Below the pieces are notes generated by a model. The model saw nothing but the letters and a program-made list of their open reading frames with translations. It did no database searches and was not told the DNA's origin. Below, piece after piece: positions 1-6,421 of a DNA stretch of 11,669 nucleotides (within the stretch, counting starts at the first letter, position 1; each line of letters opens with the position of its first letter). The position numbers and the translations under genes are program-made. The DNA comes from CAZDBA01 sp964503615 (GTDB lineage: Bacteria; Planctomycetota; Planctomycetia; Pirellulales; Pirellulaceae): contig CAZDBA010000152.1 in the NCBI GenBank assembly GCA_964503615.1, forward strand, positions 1-11,669, given 5' to 3'.

Positions 1-10
1 GGATTGTTTC

Positions 11-862
11 TTATTGGAAAACGATCGTTTTGTTGTCGTAGGTAATCGTTTTGTGATGCAAAGCTTTTTCTAGAGCGGTCGCGAAAACCTTTTTCTCAAC
101 ATCGCGCCCGATACGCTTCATGTGCTCGACCGAATCACCCGGTCTTAGGCGGATGACATCTTGCTCAATGATCGGCCCTTGGTCCAACGCTGGAATTACA
201 TAATGTGACGTCGCCCCAATCAACTTTACACCACGTTCGTACGCTAACTCGTAAGGCTTTGCACCGACGAAACTAGGTAGAAAGGAATGGTGAATGTTCA
301 CAATGGGACAGCCGGCGCCGGCAATAAATTCCTTGGTCAGGATCTTCATGTATCGCGCCAACCCAATTAAATCGGGTTTATGCTCAGCAATGATTTTTAA
401 TTGCTCTTCCTCGTGTCGCAAAGGATTTTTGTAAGTCTTCACGAAGTAAAAAGGAATGTCGTAGCGCAACGCGTATTTCTCAATCTTGCGACTGTTGGCA
501 ATTAAGAAGACCACTTCGGTATTGGGATAGTCCCCTGCTTCGCATTTGTTAAGTGCTTCGATAAGAGCGTGGGGTTCTTTTGACGAGAACAAACCCAACC
601 TTTGCGGCTGGTCAAAAAAGTGAACTCGAAACCTGGACTGTTTGAACTGTGCGGCAACATGCTGGAATCGCTCCGCAAAAGTCTCCACATCGCTCCAAGG
701 ATTCTGTTCGCGCCATTCCAATCGCGTGAAGAAGTTTGAGGCATCCGTATATTCCTCGAAGCGTGAGATCGAAACGTTGTTGTCTTTAAAAAAATCAACC
801 AACGCGGCAATAATTCCGACTTGGTCTCGGCACTGAAACAAGAGGCAAGAAGTTCGTTCCAT
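11..862 (-). CDS. purU: Formyltetrahydrofolate deformylase
   Basis: PurU hydrolyses 10-formyltetrahydrofolate to tetrahydrofolate and formate in the cytosol, balancing the one-carbon pool and supplying formate for purine synthesis. The 283 residues match the family's usual length. An N-terminal ACT-like regulatory domain (about residues 5-85, starting SCLLFQCRDQVGIIAALVDF) is followed by a formyltransferase-fold catalytic domain (about 88-283). The catalytic Asn-His-Asp set known from PurU/PurN is visible as N189 and H191 in NIHHSFLP and D227 in LDQGPI, and the family segment GRDVEKKVFATAL lies near the C-terminus. The ATG start is chosen because the ACT domain begins at once; no strong ribosome binding site precedes it. 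It faces away from the preceding spacer and its stop is 10 bases from the window edge, so any downstream partner is unseen. Family assignment is secure; in-cell regulation is not visible. Confidence 0.95.
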   Translation of the reverse strand: MERTSCLLFQCRDQVGIIAALVDFFKDNNVSISRFEEYTDASNFFTRLEWREQNPWSDVETFAERFQHVAAQFKQSRFRVHFFDQPQRLGLFSSKEPHALIEALNKCEAGDYPNTEVVFLIANSRKIEKYALRYDIPFYFVKTYKNPLRHEEEQLKIIAEHKPDLIGLARYMKILTKEFIAGAGCPIVNIHHSFLPSFVGAKPYELAYERGVKLIGATSHYVIPALDQGPIIEQDVIRLRPGDSVEHMKRIGRDVEKKVFATALEKALHHKTITYDNKTIVFQ

Positions 863-1251
863 TTGATTTCGTCAATAAGCAAAGAAGCAACCAGCCAGCA
901 GTTTACATGGAGAACCGCTTCCCGAGACATACCAGTATCATCCCAAGCCTAAACGATTTTGCTGGGTGCCAACTCGAATTTGCCGCGTTGAAAGGTAAGA
1001 GCTTTCAAGGATTTCTTTGGGGCTTTAAGAAGGCTCACGCACGTCTGCGAAAAAAACGAACACCCTCCCCTGCTCTTCAACCTTCGCGAAAGATCCGTGC
1101 GTAAGGGGCGCAAGGGGCCGGGCGACGGGAGGGCGACGCTCCGGCGGAACCTCAGGCTTTGAAGCATCCATCATGCATGGTTTGTCAGGAGCGCAAGGTG
1201 ACTACAAAGAAGAGTGAGAAAGCGTCGCAATACTATTTTCGCCGACAAGAT
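863..1251. other. Spacer between purU and the 709-aa gene
   Basis: No convincing gene is seen here. Short open frames on both strands lack ribosome binding sites and recognisable domains, and the longest minus-strand one runs through the GC-rich repeat described separately. This stretch must hold the purU promoter and the 3' end of the upstream 709-residue gene's transcript, but I see no clear -35/-10 pair and no hairpin with a U-tract. Confidence 0.5.
1061..1148. repeat. GC-rich palindromic repeat (REP-like candidate)
   Basis: This patch is much richer in G and C than its surroundings. It has a perfect 7-bp inverted pair (CCCTCCC at 1063-1069, GGGAGGG at 1127-1133), an 8-bp palindrome TTCGCGAA at 1083-1090, and ends with TCCGGCGGA at 1140-1148. 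The words CACCCTCCCC and TCCGGCGGA recur in the element at 10986-11049, the former on the opposite strand. That sharing, its intergenic place, and my recollection of similar elements in Rhodopirellula genomes suggest a dispersed repeat, not a gene. Boundaries are approximate. Confidence 0.45.
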
Positions 1252-3381
1252 TTACTGCACTGTGATCGCCTGGATACTGTTAATCCGTCCTCGAGGAACC
1301 AGGCCGCTGACGTCGATCGGCTGAGTCAACTTTTGGATCGTTGAATTTCCTGCTGCATCATGGATCGACATACGAAGATAGATCTTGTCTGGAATATCTC
1401 GACCAACTTTCCACGAGTAGGATCCTGTATTGCGTATCCCTTGCTCGATGTTCGTCCAAGGGCCTTCAGCCGTTGAACTGTAAGCCAGATCGATCGGCTT
1501 CGTCCGCAACCGATCATCGTTTGCTCGCCAATTGATCACCAGCCTGCCTACATCGTTTCCTGTACCATAAGGAACAGAAATGATCCTGCCGCTTGGCGCC
1601 TCGGTATCGATTCTGACCCACATGTCAGCTTCATCCCCCCGTGATGGAGGGCGACCGACCAAACCGTCTTTGGAATGGATTACGACACGAAAACCAAACT
1701 CACCATCCTCATCCACCTGAACAGGAAACGGACTCTCATTATCGTTATCAGTCGCCATCGAGCTCCAGGTTTGCCCGCCATTGCGAGTCACCCACAAGAC
1801 GACTTTTCCGACCCCTGACGGATCGATTGCATCCACGTTGTAGTTCAACAAAAATCTGCGGCTGTTAATCGACTTTAGCTTGTTGGCTGTTTCTCGAGGG
1901 AGAAGCTCTCGATGTACAGGAGCCTTTATTTCTGGAGATGGCTTGGGCGACACTCGATTGAAATTGTTTATCGTCGGCAATGGCCGCGCCGATTTGGGCG
2001 CGTTATCTTCGGTCATTGGGTGCGCAACGTTTCGCATGTTCCTGGACGGAGAATGCAATGGCTCATCGGCTGCAAAACTTTGTTCTCGTGGTGGAGGTGT
2101 AATCGGCGTCTGCGAGCTTTCACCGCTGGTCTGACGATTAATCTCTGCCCCCATCGCTAACGGGTTTTGTGATCCAGAAGTTGTTGCTGTTGCTATGTTT
2201 TGTTCCCGATCAAACGGCTTACCCCCCTGCCCTGCCGTTGATGCCACGACCTGTTTTTGATCACCGCGTGACTGAACGTCATGGCTGTCCCAGGAAATCG
2301 ACTGAGGCGGCCTTCCATTCGGTTGTGTTGCGATTTCGGAGCGCCCCGGCGAATGGGGAGCGGGATTCAGTGATATATTTTTTCGAGCCGAAGCAGTCAT
2401 AACGTCCCGATTCGGCGACGCCGGTGGAACCGGAGGCGCAGCATACTCAGGAGCCGAGCCGACTCGTTTATTGGCAAACAATTTCCCACCACCTGTTGGC
2501 ATAAATGGGTTGGCTTTGGGCCTTTGAACCATTCGGCAAACCCCGCCCTCACAATGCATATAGGCAACGGAGCCGGTTTCTGGTTGCTGTTTTTGAACTT
2601 GGTTTGGTGGTGTAGTGGTTGCGACGTTCGAACTGCCCGTCGCCACGCGACGCACGAAAACGTTCCGTGCACCGGAAGCTGAGTTTCCAGCTCGATCGTT
2701 GACCTGCAGGCGCACCTGGATTTCCTGATCAGCCGCGTCGGGCCACCATGCGAGTTGGTCGGTAAAGACGTTACCAGTGGATTGAACTTGAATCGGCCGA
2801 TACTCAACCGGCTTCCATTGACCGGAGGAGTTCGTAACCGCTTTATAGCTGATCTGCAAAGACTCAGGAGCAATATAGCGATCCTCAGCTCGCCATTTAC
2901 AGACGACTCGGCCGGCAGGATCGGCTTTGACCTCCAGATCGAGCGTCGGCTTGCGCGTATCTACGATCACTTTCAACTCGGGGCGAGGTTCGCCATCCGG
3001 ATTCAGTTTACGATCCCGATCAAGTGTTTTGAGCGCGAACCAGTATTCGCCATCACCTCGGGTTTGAAACGGAAATTGAGTTTCCCGCGGATTGGTCCTG
3101 TCGTGATATTGCCAACTTTGGCCTCGGTCCTTGGACACGTACAAATGGACTTCGATGTAACGACCGTCAGGATCATTGATACTAAACGGGACTCCAAACC
3201 CAGTCATTGAAGTTGAGAGTACTCGAGCCGCGTCGGTTTGCGGAGAGTTGTTAACAGCAGAATAGTTACCAGACGAAGCGTTGGCGTACTGTTGACCTGC
3301 GAGGGAGGTAACAAAAAGAGAAGTCAAAAGGAGAGTGAAAATTGTGATACAGACGCTGCACGGAGATTTCATATCGCTCAC
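1252..3381 (-). CDS. Large exported protein with duplicated beta-sandwich pairs
   Basis: I do not recognise a named family. Residues 1-29 form a signal peptide (hydrophobic core CITIFTLLLTSLFVTSLAG) with no lipobox cysteine. Two related units follow: unit 1 at about 55-245 and unit 2 at about 508-692. Each starts with an Asp-box-like turn (SKDRGQSW at 83-90; TRNGGQTW at 532-539), continues through a DGE-F/Y-F strand (110-115; 559-564) to a conserved VDTRKP/IDTEAP junction (140; 591), and ends in a second domain with DRAGN or DAAGN (229-233; 675-679), the pattern of Ig/FN3-like sandwiches. The linker (246-505) is rich in P, S, N, Q and T and likely disordered, with one Cys pair (277, 282). The extreme start is GTG; an ATG three codons in (3372) has GGTGAG four bases upstream and is equally plausible. 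A role in cell-envelope binding or assembly is only inference. Confidence 0.85.
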   Translation of the reverse strand: MSDMKSPCSVCITIFTLLLTSLFVTSLAGQQYANASSGNYSAVNNSPQTDAARVLSTSMTGFGVPFSINDPDGRYIEVHLYVSKDRGQSWQYHDRTNPRETQFPFQTRGDGEYWFALKTLDRDRKLNPDGEPRPELKVIVDTRKPTLDLEVKADPAGRVVCKWRAEDRYIAPESLQISYKAVTNSSGQWKPVEYRPIQVQSTGNVFTDQLAWWPDAADQEIQVRLQVNDRAGNSASGARNVFVRRVATGSSNVATTTPPNQVQKQQPETGSVAYMHCEGGVCRMVQRPKANPFMPTGGGKLFANKRVGSAPEYAAPPVPPASPNRDVMTASARKNISLNPAPHSPGRSEIATQPNGRPPQSISWDSHDVQSRGDQKQVVASTAGQGGKPFDREQNIATATTSGSQNPLAMGAEINRQTSGESSQTPITPPPREQSFAADEPLHSPSRNMRNVAHPMTEDNAPKSARPLPTINNFNRVSPKPSPEIKAPVHRELLPRETANKLKSINSRRFLLNYNVDAIDPSGVGKVVLWVTRNGGQTWSSMATDNDNESPFPVQVDEDGEFGFRVVIHSKDGLVGRPPSRGDEADMWVRIDTEAPSGRIISVPYGTGNDVGRLVINWRANDDRLRTKPIDLAYSSTAEGPWTNIEQGIRNTGSYSWKVGRDIPDKIYLRMSIHDAAGNSTIQKLTQPIDVSGLVPRGRINSIQAITVQ

Positions 3382-3500
3382 CCAAGTAAGGTTACGATCA
3401 TCAACCGACGTCCGTGCCGAAGAATCAGATCAAGTTTTTTTCAGACATAGTCCTTTGAAAATCGGTATCGGATCACCACCACACAAACTGCTGTCATTTT

Positions 3501-3530
3501 TTTATCGTTCGGGTTGTTACAGTTTTTCAA
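3501..3530 (-). promoter_or_regulatory. Candidate promoter for the 709-aa gene
   Basis: On the minus strand TTGAAA (3525-3530) lies 18 bases before GATAAA (3501-3506), 5/6 and 4/6 matches to the -35 and -10 boxes of the housekeeping sigma factor. It would give a leader of about 110 bases before the start codon. The match is modest. Confidence 0.3.
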
Positions 3531-3864
3531 AAAGCAGCGACCAAAATTGTGAACTCCGTACCCCCTTAGTCCGTACCTTTATCGTTACTTAAACAGATTA
3601 CATTCCAGCGATCGGCAAAAAAGTGAGCCGCATGGCACAAATCAAACAAACGCAAAAATACAGCCTCGAAAGGCGACAATGAACAAGATTCACGATCCCT
3701 CAGTCAAACCCCACATATTGGTGTCCGGTTTATGAGCTACCCAGCGATCGAAGCCTAACTGAATACCTTGAACTGGCTTAGATTGTTGCATCTCGAGGGT
3801 GATAGCTCGTTAAATCCAAACGAAAACCCTAATATTCATCTTGGACCAAGCAGCTGATCGACTT

Positions 3865-3927
3865 AGGAGGAAGTCAAATTTGGAGTCTTTCCAACCGATT
3901 CGATTCGATATAATCGGAAAAGCTTAA
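3865..3927 (+). promoter_or_regulatory. Strong ribosome binding site with TTG mini-frame
   Basis: A perfect AGGAGG (3865-3870) lies nine bases before a TTG (3880-3882) that opens a 15-codon frame reading LESFQPIRFDIIGKA and ending at TAA 3925-3927, only 17 bases before the SHOCT gene start. It could be a leader peptide or chance. It cannot be translated from transcripts that start at the nearby TATAAT box (3909-3914), because that start would lie downstream of the binding site. Confidence 0.25.
3909..3914 (+). promoter_or_regulatory. Consensus -10 box ahead of the SHOCT gene
   Basis: A perfect TATAAT lies about 30 bases upstream of the SHOCT gene start, which would give a leader of roughly 24 bases. 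No good -35 box is found at 16-18 bases upstream (TCTTTC at 17), so the call rests on the -10 hexamer and position alone. Confidence 0.35.
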
Positions 3928-3944
3928 CACACTAAGTTTAAGGG

Positions 3945-4301
3945 TTGTCTCCAGTAGATATGTATTTGCAAATCCTGTTTGCCTTTGCCAAGGCGGAAAT
4001 AGTAAAAGACGAAGAGTATACCCCGATCACTTTGGAAGAAAGTGTCATATGGGTAGCGGTAATTTTAAGTGGAATCGCAATTACCATATACGTCGCCGGT
4101 TTTTTTCGGGGGCACGCTATGGGAAAGATCGACGAAACGGCAAACCATTTGGATCAGTTCAGAGATTTGCGTGATAAGGGAATGTTGGATGAAGAAGAGT
4201 TTACCCAAGTCAAAACAACGATGAGACACCAGCAAACCCAACAAGAGGTTGGATTCAATGAAGATACCTCCAGTGATGCGGAGAATAACAATCAATCGTG
4301 A
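3945..4301 (+). CDS. Small membrane protein with SHOCT-like tail
   Basis: The 118-residue product has a mildly hydrophobic N-terminus (MYLQILFAFA, residues 6-15), one clear transmembrane helix (about 33-54), a charged stretch, and at about 68-93 the pattern LDQFRDLRDKGMLDEEEF followed by TQVK. That is the layout of the SHOCT short C-terminal domain (leucines, then K/D-G-x-(I/L)-x-x-E-E-F-x-x-x-K), usually found at protein ends and thought to mediate oligomerisation. The last 25 residues are polar and likely disordered. The frame opens with TTG at 3945, which abuts AAGGG; an in-frame ATG at 3960 would give 113 residues, and I cannot decide between them. It lies 227 bases upstream of clpX on the same strand, so co-transcription is possible but the gap is large and full of hairpins. 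No function can be given beyond membrane anchoring and a probable self-association segment. Confidence 0.75.
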   Translation: MSPVDMYLQILFAFAKAEIVKDEEYTPITLEESVIWVAVILSGIAITIYVAGFFRGHAMGKIDETANHLDQFRDLRDKGMLDEEEFTQVKTTMRHQQTQQEVGFNEDTSSDAENNNQS

Positions 4302-4528
4302 TAGCACGATCGAGGGTTACTCTAACTGATCTTTTGATCATCGCGCGTTGGCAGTTTAAATGGCTGTATGATATCACTTTACAGAAAGTGCTACCAAAAA
4401 GCTGATGCATTAACTAACTCGAAAATCGCGGGCAGGGAAGCACCATTGTTGATCGAATCGTATCGGTTGACAATTTTCGAGCCTAAACCCTGGCCAACTT
4501 AGGTTGGACTTGAAGATAAGGAAAGATT
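4302..4528 (+). promoter_or_regulatory. Hairpin-rich clpX leader / intergenic region
   Basis: Several perfect short inverted repeats follow one another: ATCGTG-atag-CACGAT (4295-4310, over the SHOCT stop codon), TGATC-tttt-GATCA (4327-4340), CACTTT-acag-AAAGTG (4375-4390) and CCAAC-ttag-GTTGG (4494-4507). None has a U-tract, so none is a clear intrinsic terminator. A perfect TTGACA (4467-4472) has no -10 box 16-18 bases downstream; TTGGCA (4348-4353) and TATGAT (4367-4372) are only 13 bases apart. The clpX promoter must be here or further up, but I cannot fix it. Confidence 0.35.
4418..4481. repeat. Spaced 9-bp inverted repeat before clpX
   Basis: CTCGAAAAT (4418-4426) and ATTTTCGAG (4473-4481) are perfect inverted copies separated by 46 bases. 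The right arm begins directly after the TTGACA hexamer. It could be a pair of operator half-sites or the base of a long stem; no known operator matches it. Confidence 0.4.
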
Positions 4529-5800
4529 ATGCCCGCAGGCAACGAATCTGGCAGCCACACTGGCTCGACCAAGAAAAACGCGCATTGCTCGTTTTGTAGA
4601 AAAAGTTATCGCGATGTAGGACCATTGGTTGAAGGACCAGGAGATGTTTACATCTGTGGCGAATGTATCGAACTGTGCCAGTCCATTCTGGAACAGGAAC
4701 AACGTCGCCGAGGACCTACTAAACAGCTATTCTCCAAGATTTTAACACCTCGTGAAATCGTTGCTCGCATGGATGAGTATGTGATTGGCCAGCCCGACGC
4801 CAAGAAAGTTCTTGCTGTGGCTGTACATAATCACTACAAACGTCTTTCCTTAGGTTGGGAAGGTGGTGACGTTGAGATTGACAAGAGTAACATCATGTTG
4901 GTCGGTCCCACTGGCAGCGGTAAAACGTTGCTTGCCCGAACGTTGGCTCGAATTTTGAACGTCCCGTTTGCGATCGGAGATGCGACGACACTAACCGAAG
5001 CAGGTTACGTCGGCGAAGATGTCGAGAACCTTCTCCTGAAACTTTTACACGCAGCAGACTTTGACGTCGAAGCCGCTCAACGCGGTGTCATCTATCTAGA
5101 TGAGATCGATAAGATCGGTAAGACAAGCAACAATGTATCAATTACTCGCGATGTTTCAGGCGAAGGCGTCCAGCAGGCTCTTTTGAAAATGCTGGAAGGC
5201 ACCGTCGCCAATGTTCCTCCTCAAGGTGGCCGCAAGCATCCAGAACAACAGTATATCCAGATCGACACCAGTGACATTCTGTTTATTTGCGGTGGAACTT
5301 TTGTAGGTATTGACGATATCGTTCGCAACCGACTCGGGAAGCGAACGATTGGATTTGGCCAAGAATCCGGCTTCAAGGAAGAAGGCGATCTTCGCGAAAT
5401 CATGCCACAGGTAACGAGTGATGACATTCTCGAATTCGGGCTCATCCCCGAACTCGTAGGTCGATTGCCCGTGGTAACTTCACTTTCTCCTTTGGACGAA
5501 TCTGGTTTAATCAAAGTTTTGACCGAACCAAAAAATGCTCTCGTACGTCAGTTCGAAAGCTTGTTCAAAATGGAGAACTGCGATCTCAGCTTCACCGACG
5601 AAGCCCTTCGTCTAGTGGCAAAACGCGCTCAAGACAAAGGCACAGGTGCCCGCGGACTTCGCTCGATCATTGAACAAGTCATGCTGGACATCATGTTTGA
5701 TCTTCCGGAGCAACCAGAAGGCTCAAAGATCGTGATCGACGGGGACACCGTAAAAGGCTCGCAACAGTCTTTTAAAATGCCAGAGTCGAAAAGCGCATAA
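4529..5800 (+). CDS. clpX: ATP-dependent Clp protease unfoldase subunit ClpX
   Basis: ClpX is the AAA+ hexamer that recognises tagged or damaged proteins, unfolds them with ATP and threads them into the ClpP peptidase. All hallmarks are present in 423 residues, the normal length. There is an N-terminal zinc domain with C20-x2-C23 and C43-x2-C46; Walker A GPTGSGKT (126-133); pore loop GYVGED (159-164); Walker B VIYLDEID (187-194); the RKH loop (235-237); the IGFG ClpP-docking loop (274-277), which implies a ClpP partner; VGRLP (310-314) with the arginine finger; and sensor 2 GARGLR (373-378). AAGGA (4518-4522) six bases before the ATG supports the start. In many bacteria clpP lies directly upstream of clpX; here the upstream neighbour is the SHOCT protein and no clpP is in the window. 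Two terminators follow. Confidence 0.98.
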   Translation: MPAGNESGSHTGSTKKNAHCSFCRKSYRDVGPLVEGPGDVYICGECIELCQSILEQEQRRRGPTKQLFSKILTPREIVARMDEYVIGQPDAKKVLAVAVHNHYKRLSLGWEGGDVEIDKSNIMLVGPTGSGKTLLARTLARILNVPFAIGDATTLTEAGYVGEDVENLLLKLLHAADFDVEAAQRGVIYLDEIDKIGKTSNNVSITRDVSGEGVQQALLKMLEGTVANVPPQGGRKHPEQQYIQIDTSDILFICGGTFVGIDDIVRNRLGKRTIGFGQESGFKEEGDLREIMPQVTSDDILEFGLIPELVGRLPVVTSLSPLDESGLIKVLTEPKNALVRQFESLFKMENCDLSFTDEALRLVAKRAQDKGTGARGLRSIIEQVMLDIMFDLPEQPEGSKIVIDGDTVKGSQQSFKMPESKSA

Positions 5801-5837
5801 CACGCTGATCGGACCGCAGCCTAGGGTATGAACTAAA

Positions 5838-5869
5838 AGACAAGACCTGAATTTTTTCAGGACTTGTCT
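5838..5869. terminator. Hairpin downstream of clpX
   Basis: AGACAAGACCTGA (5838-5850) pairs with TCAGGACTTGTCT (5857-5869) over 13 positions with one A-A mismatch, around the loop ATTTTT. On the plus strand no T-run follows. On the minus strand the stem is followed by TTTAG after its last T, so it may work better for transcripts coming from the convergent minus-strand genes. It may also act as a 3' stabilising stem for clpX mRNA. Confidence 0.55.
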
Positions 5870-5947
5870 CAGACTTGACAACTGCGGATGAACTCCATAC
5901 CCAATTGCATTGTTTTAACTTCAATGTAACGGCTACCAAACCGAATC

Positions 5948-5984
5948 AAAACTCTGTCGGGCCTCTGTCCGACAGAGTTTTTTT
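5948..5984. terminator. Strong intrinsic terminator, bidirectional
   Basis: AAAACTCTGTCGG (5948-5960) and CCGACAGAGTTTT (5969-5981) form a perfect 13-bp stem around an 8-base loop, followed by a run of T to 5984. This is a textbook Rho-independent terminator for clpX. Because the left arm starts with AAAA, the minus-strand transcript also ends its stem in TTTT, so it can serve the convergent hydrolase/zinc-ribbon unit too. Confidence 0.88.
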
Positions 5985-6020
5985 GTTTCCCGTGAATTTG
6001 ATCCAGCCGCCCTGCCCTTT

Positions 6021-6049
6021 CATCGGCGTACGCCGCGGCTTAGCCGATG
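6021..6049. repeat. Nested palindrome at the end of the zinc-ribbon gene
   Basis: CATCGGC (6021-6027) and GCCGATG (6043-6049) are inverted copies spanning the stop codon of the zinc-ribbon gene, and inside them CGGCGTACGCCG (6024-6035) is a perfect 12-bp palindrome. The two folds are mutually exclusive. No U-tract follows on either strand; it could protect the transcript end or be chance. Confidence 0.35.
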
Positions 6050-6330
6050 TGGCCGCAATTCGGGCAATCACTGTAACCGAGAGGGTAGTATTCGGCACCG
6101 CAACTATTTGGGCAAGATGCAGAGTCGCCTTGTGGCTGATAGGGAGCCCAGCCCATTTTTTTGTGGTGCTGAGCCATCGCATCTTCGCCGGTGGAAGCAA
6201 CAATTTCATGCAACAATGAATCAGTGGCGGAGATGGTTCCATCCGCCCTAAGTGCCTCAATTTTGCTGGCGGGTGCAAACGTGATCGCTTCGCCTGCCCC
6301 CCACGCTTGCCATGTAACGCTTTGTTTCAT
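6040..6330 (-). CDS. Small protein with C-terminal zinc ribbon
   Basis: The 96-residue product is not a family I can name. Its C-terminal quarter has a four-cysteine zinc-ribbon pattern, C73-x3-C77 and C89-x2-C92 (SCPNSCG then DCPNCG), with aromatic residues and glycine between the pairs; the rest is soluble, with a likely helix at about 38-60. No signal peptide or membrane segment is seen. An in-frame ATG five codons upstream (6343-6345) exists, but its own codons contain GAGG nine bases before the ATG at 6328-6330, so I prefer the inner start. It lies 91 bases after the exported hydrolase on the same strand, with no terminator between, and ends before the bidirectional terminator at 5948-5984, so the two probably share a transcript. 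The ribbon suggests metal binding with a nucleic-acid or protein partner; that is inference. Confidence 0.65.
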   Translation of the reverse strand: MKQSVTWQAWGAGEAITFAPASKIEALRADGTISATDSLLHEIVASTGEDAMAQHHKKMGWAPYQPQGDSASCPNSCGAEYYPLGYSDCPNCGHIG

Positions 6331-6421
6331 AGTAGGTCGCCTCATTCATTCCACTCGCTAAGCGCGTCGGGCTTGTATGTGCTCAACTTCAGAAAGCGCA
6401 AGCGTTTGAACCTCTTCCAGA

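Larger units (their letters stand above)
3382..3944. other. Long divergent spacer
   Basis: No gene of normal size is seen in this stretch. It separates the minus-strand 709-residue gene from the plus-strand SHOCT gene, so it should carry both promoters; candidates on each strand are listed separately. It also contains an 18-codon plus-strand frame from an ATG at 3679 to a TGA at 3733-3735, with AAAGG just upstream, and a TTG-started 15-codon frame at 3880-3927. Neither encodes anything recognisable. I see no tRNA or known riboswitch fold. Confidence 0.5.

Noticed and set aside
502..930. 142-codon minus-strand frame overlapping the purU start
   Set aside because: It is out of frame with purU and reads as scrambled purU sequence; the overlapped purU coding is unambiguous.
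949..1167. 72-codon minus-strand frame through the GC-rich repeat
   Set aside because: It has no ribosome binding site or domain, and its first half is simply the translated repeat; this looks like the kind of false gene that such repeats cause.
2397..3210. Longer open frames on both strands within the 709-residue gene (158 and 151 codons)
   Set aside because: They are shadows of a gene with a clear signal peptide and domain duplication; their products are basic, domain-free sequence.
3679..3735. 18-codon frame with AAAGG upstream
   Set aside because: It is too short and featureless to call a gene; such frames are expected by chance in a 560-base spacer.
4467..4472. Perfect TTGACA as the clpX promoter -35 box
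   Set aside because: No acceptable -10 box lies 15-19 bases downstream, so I do not call a housekeeping promoter here.
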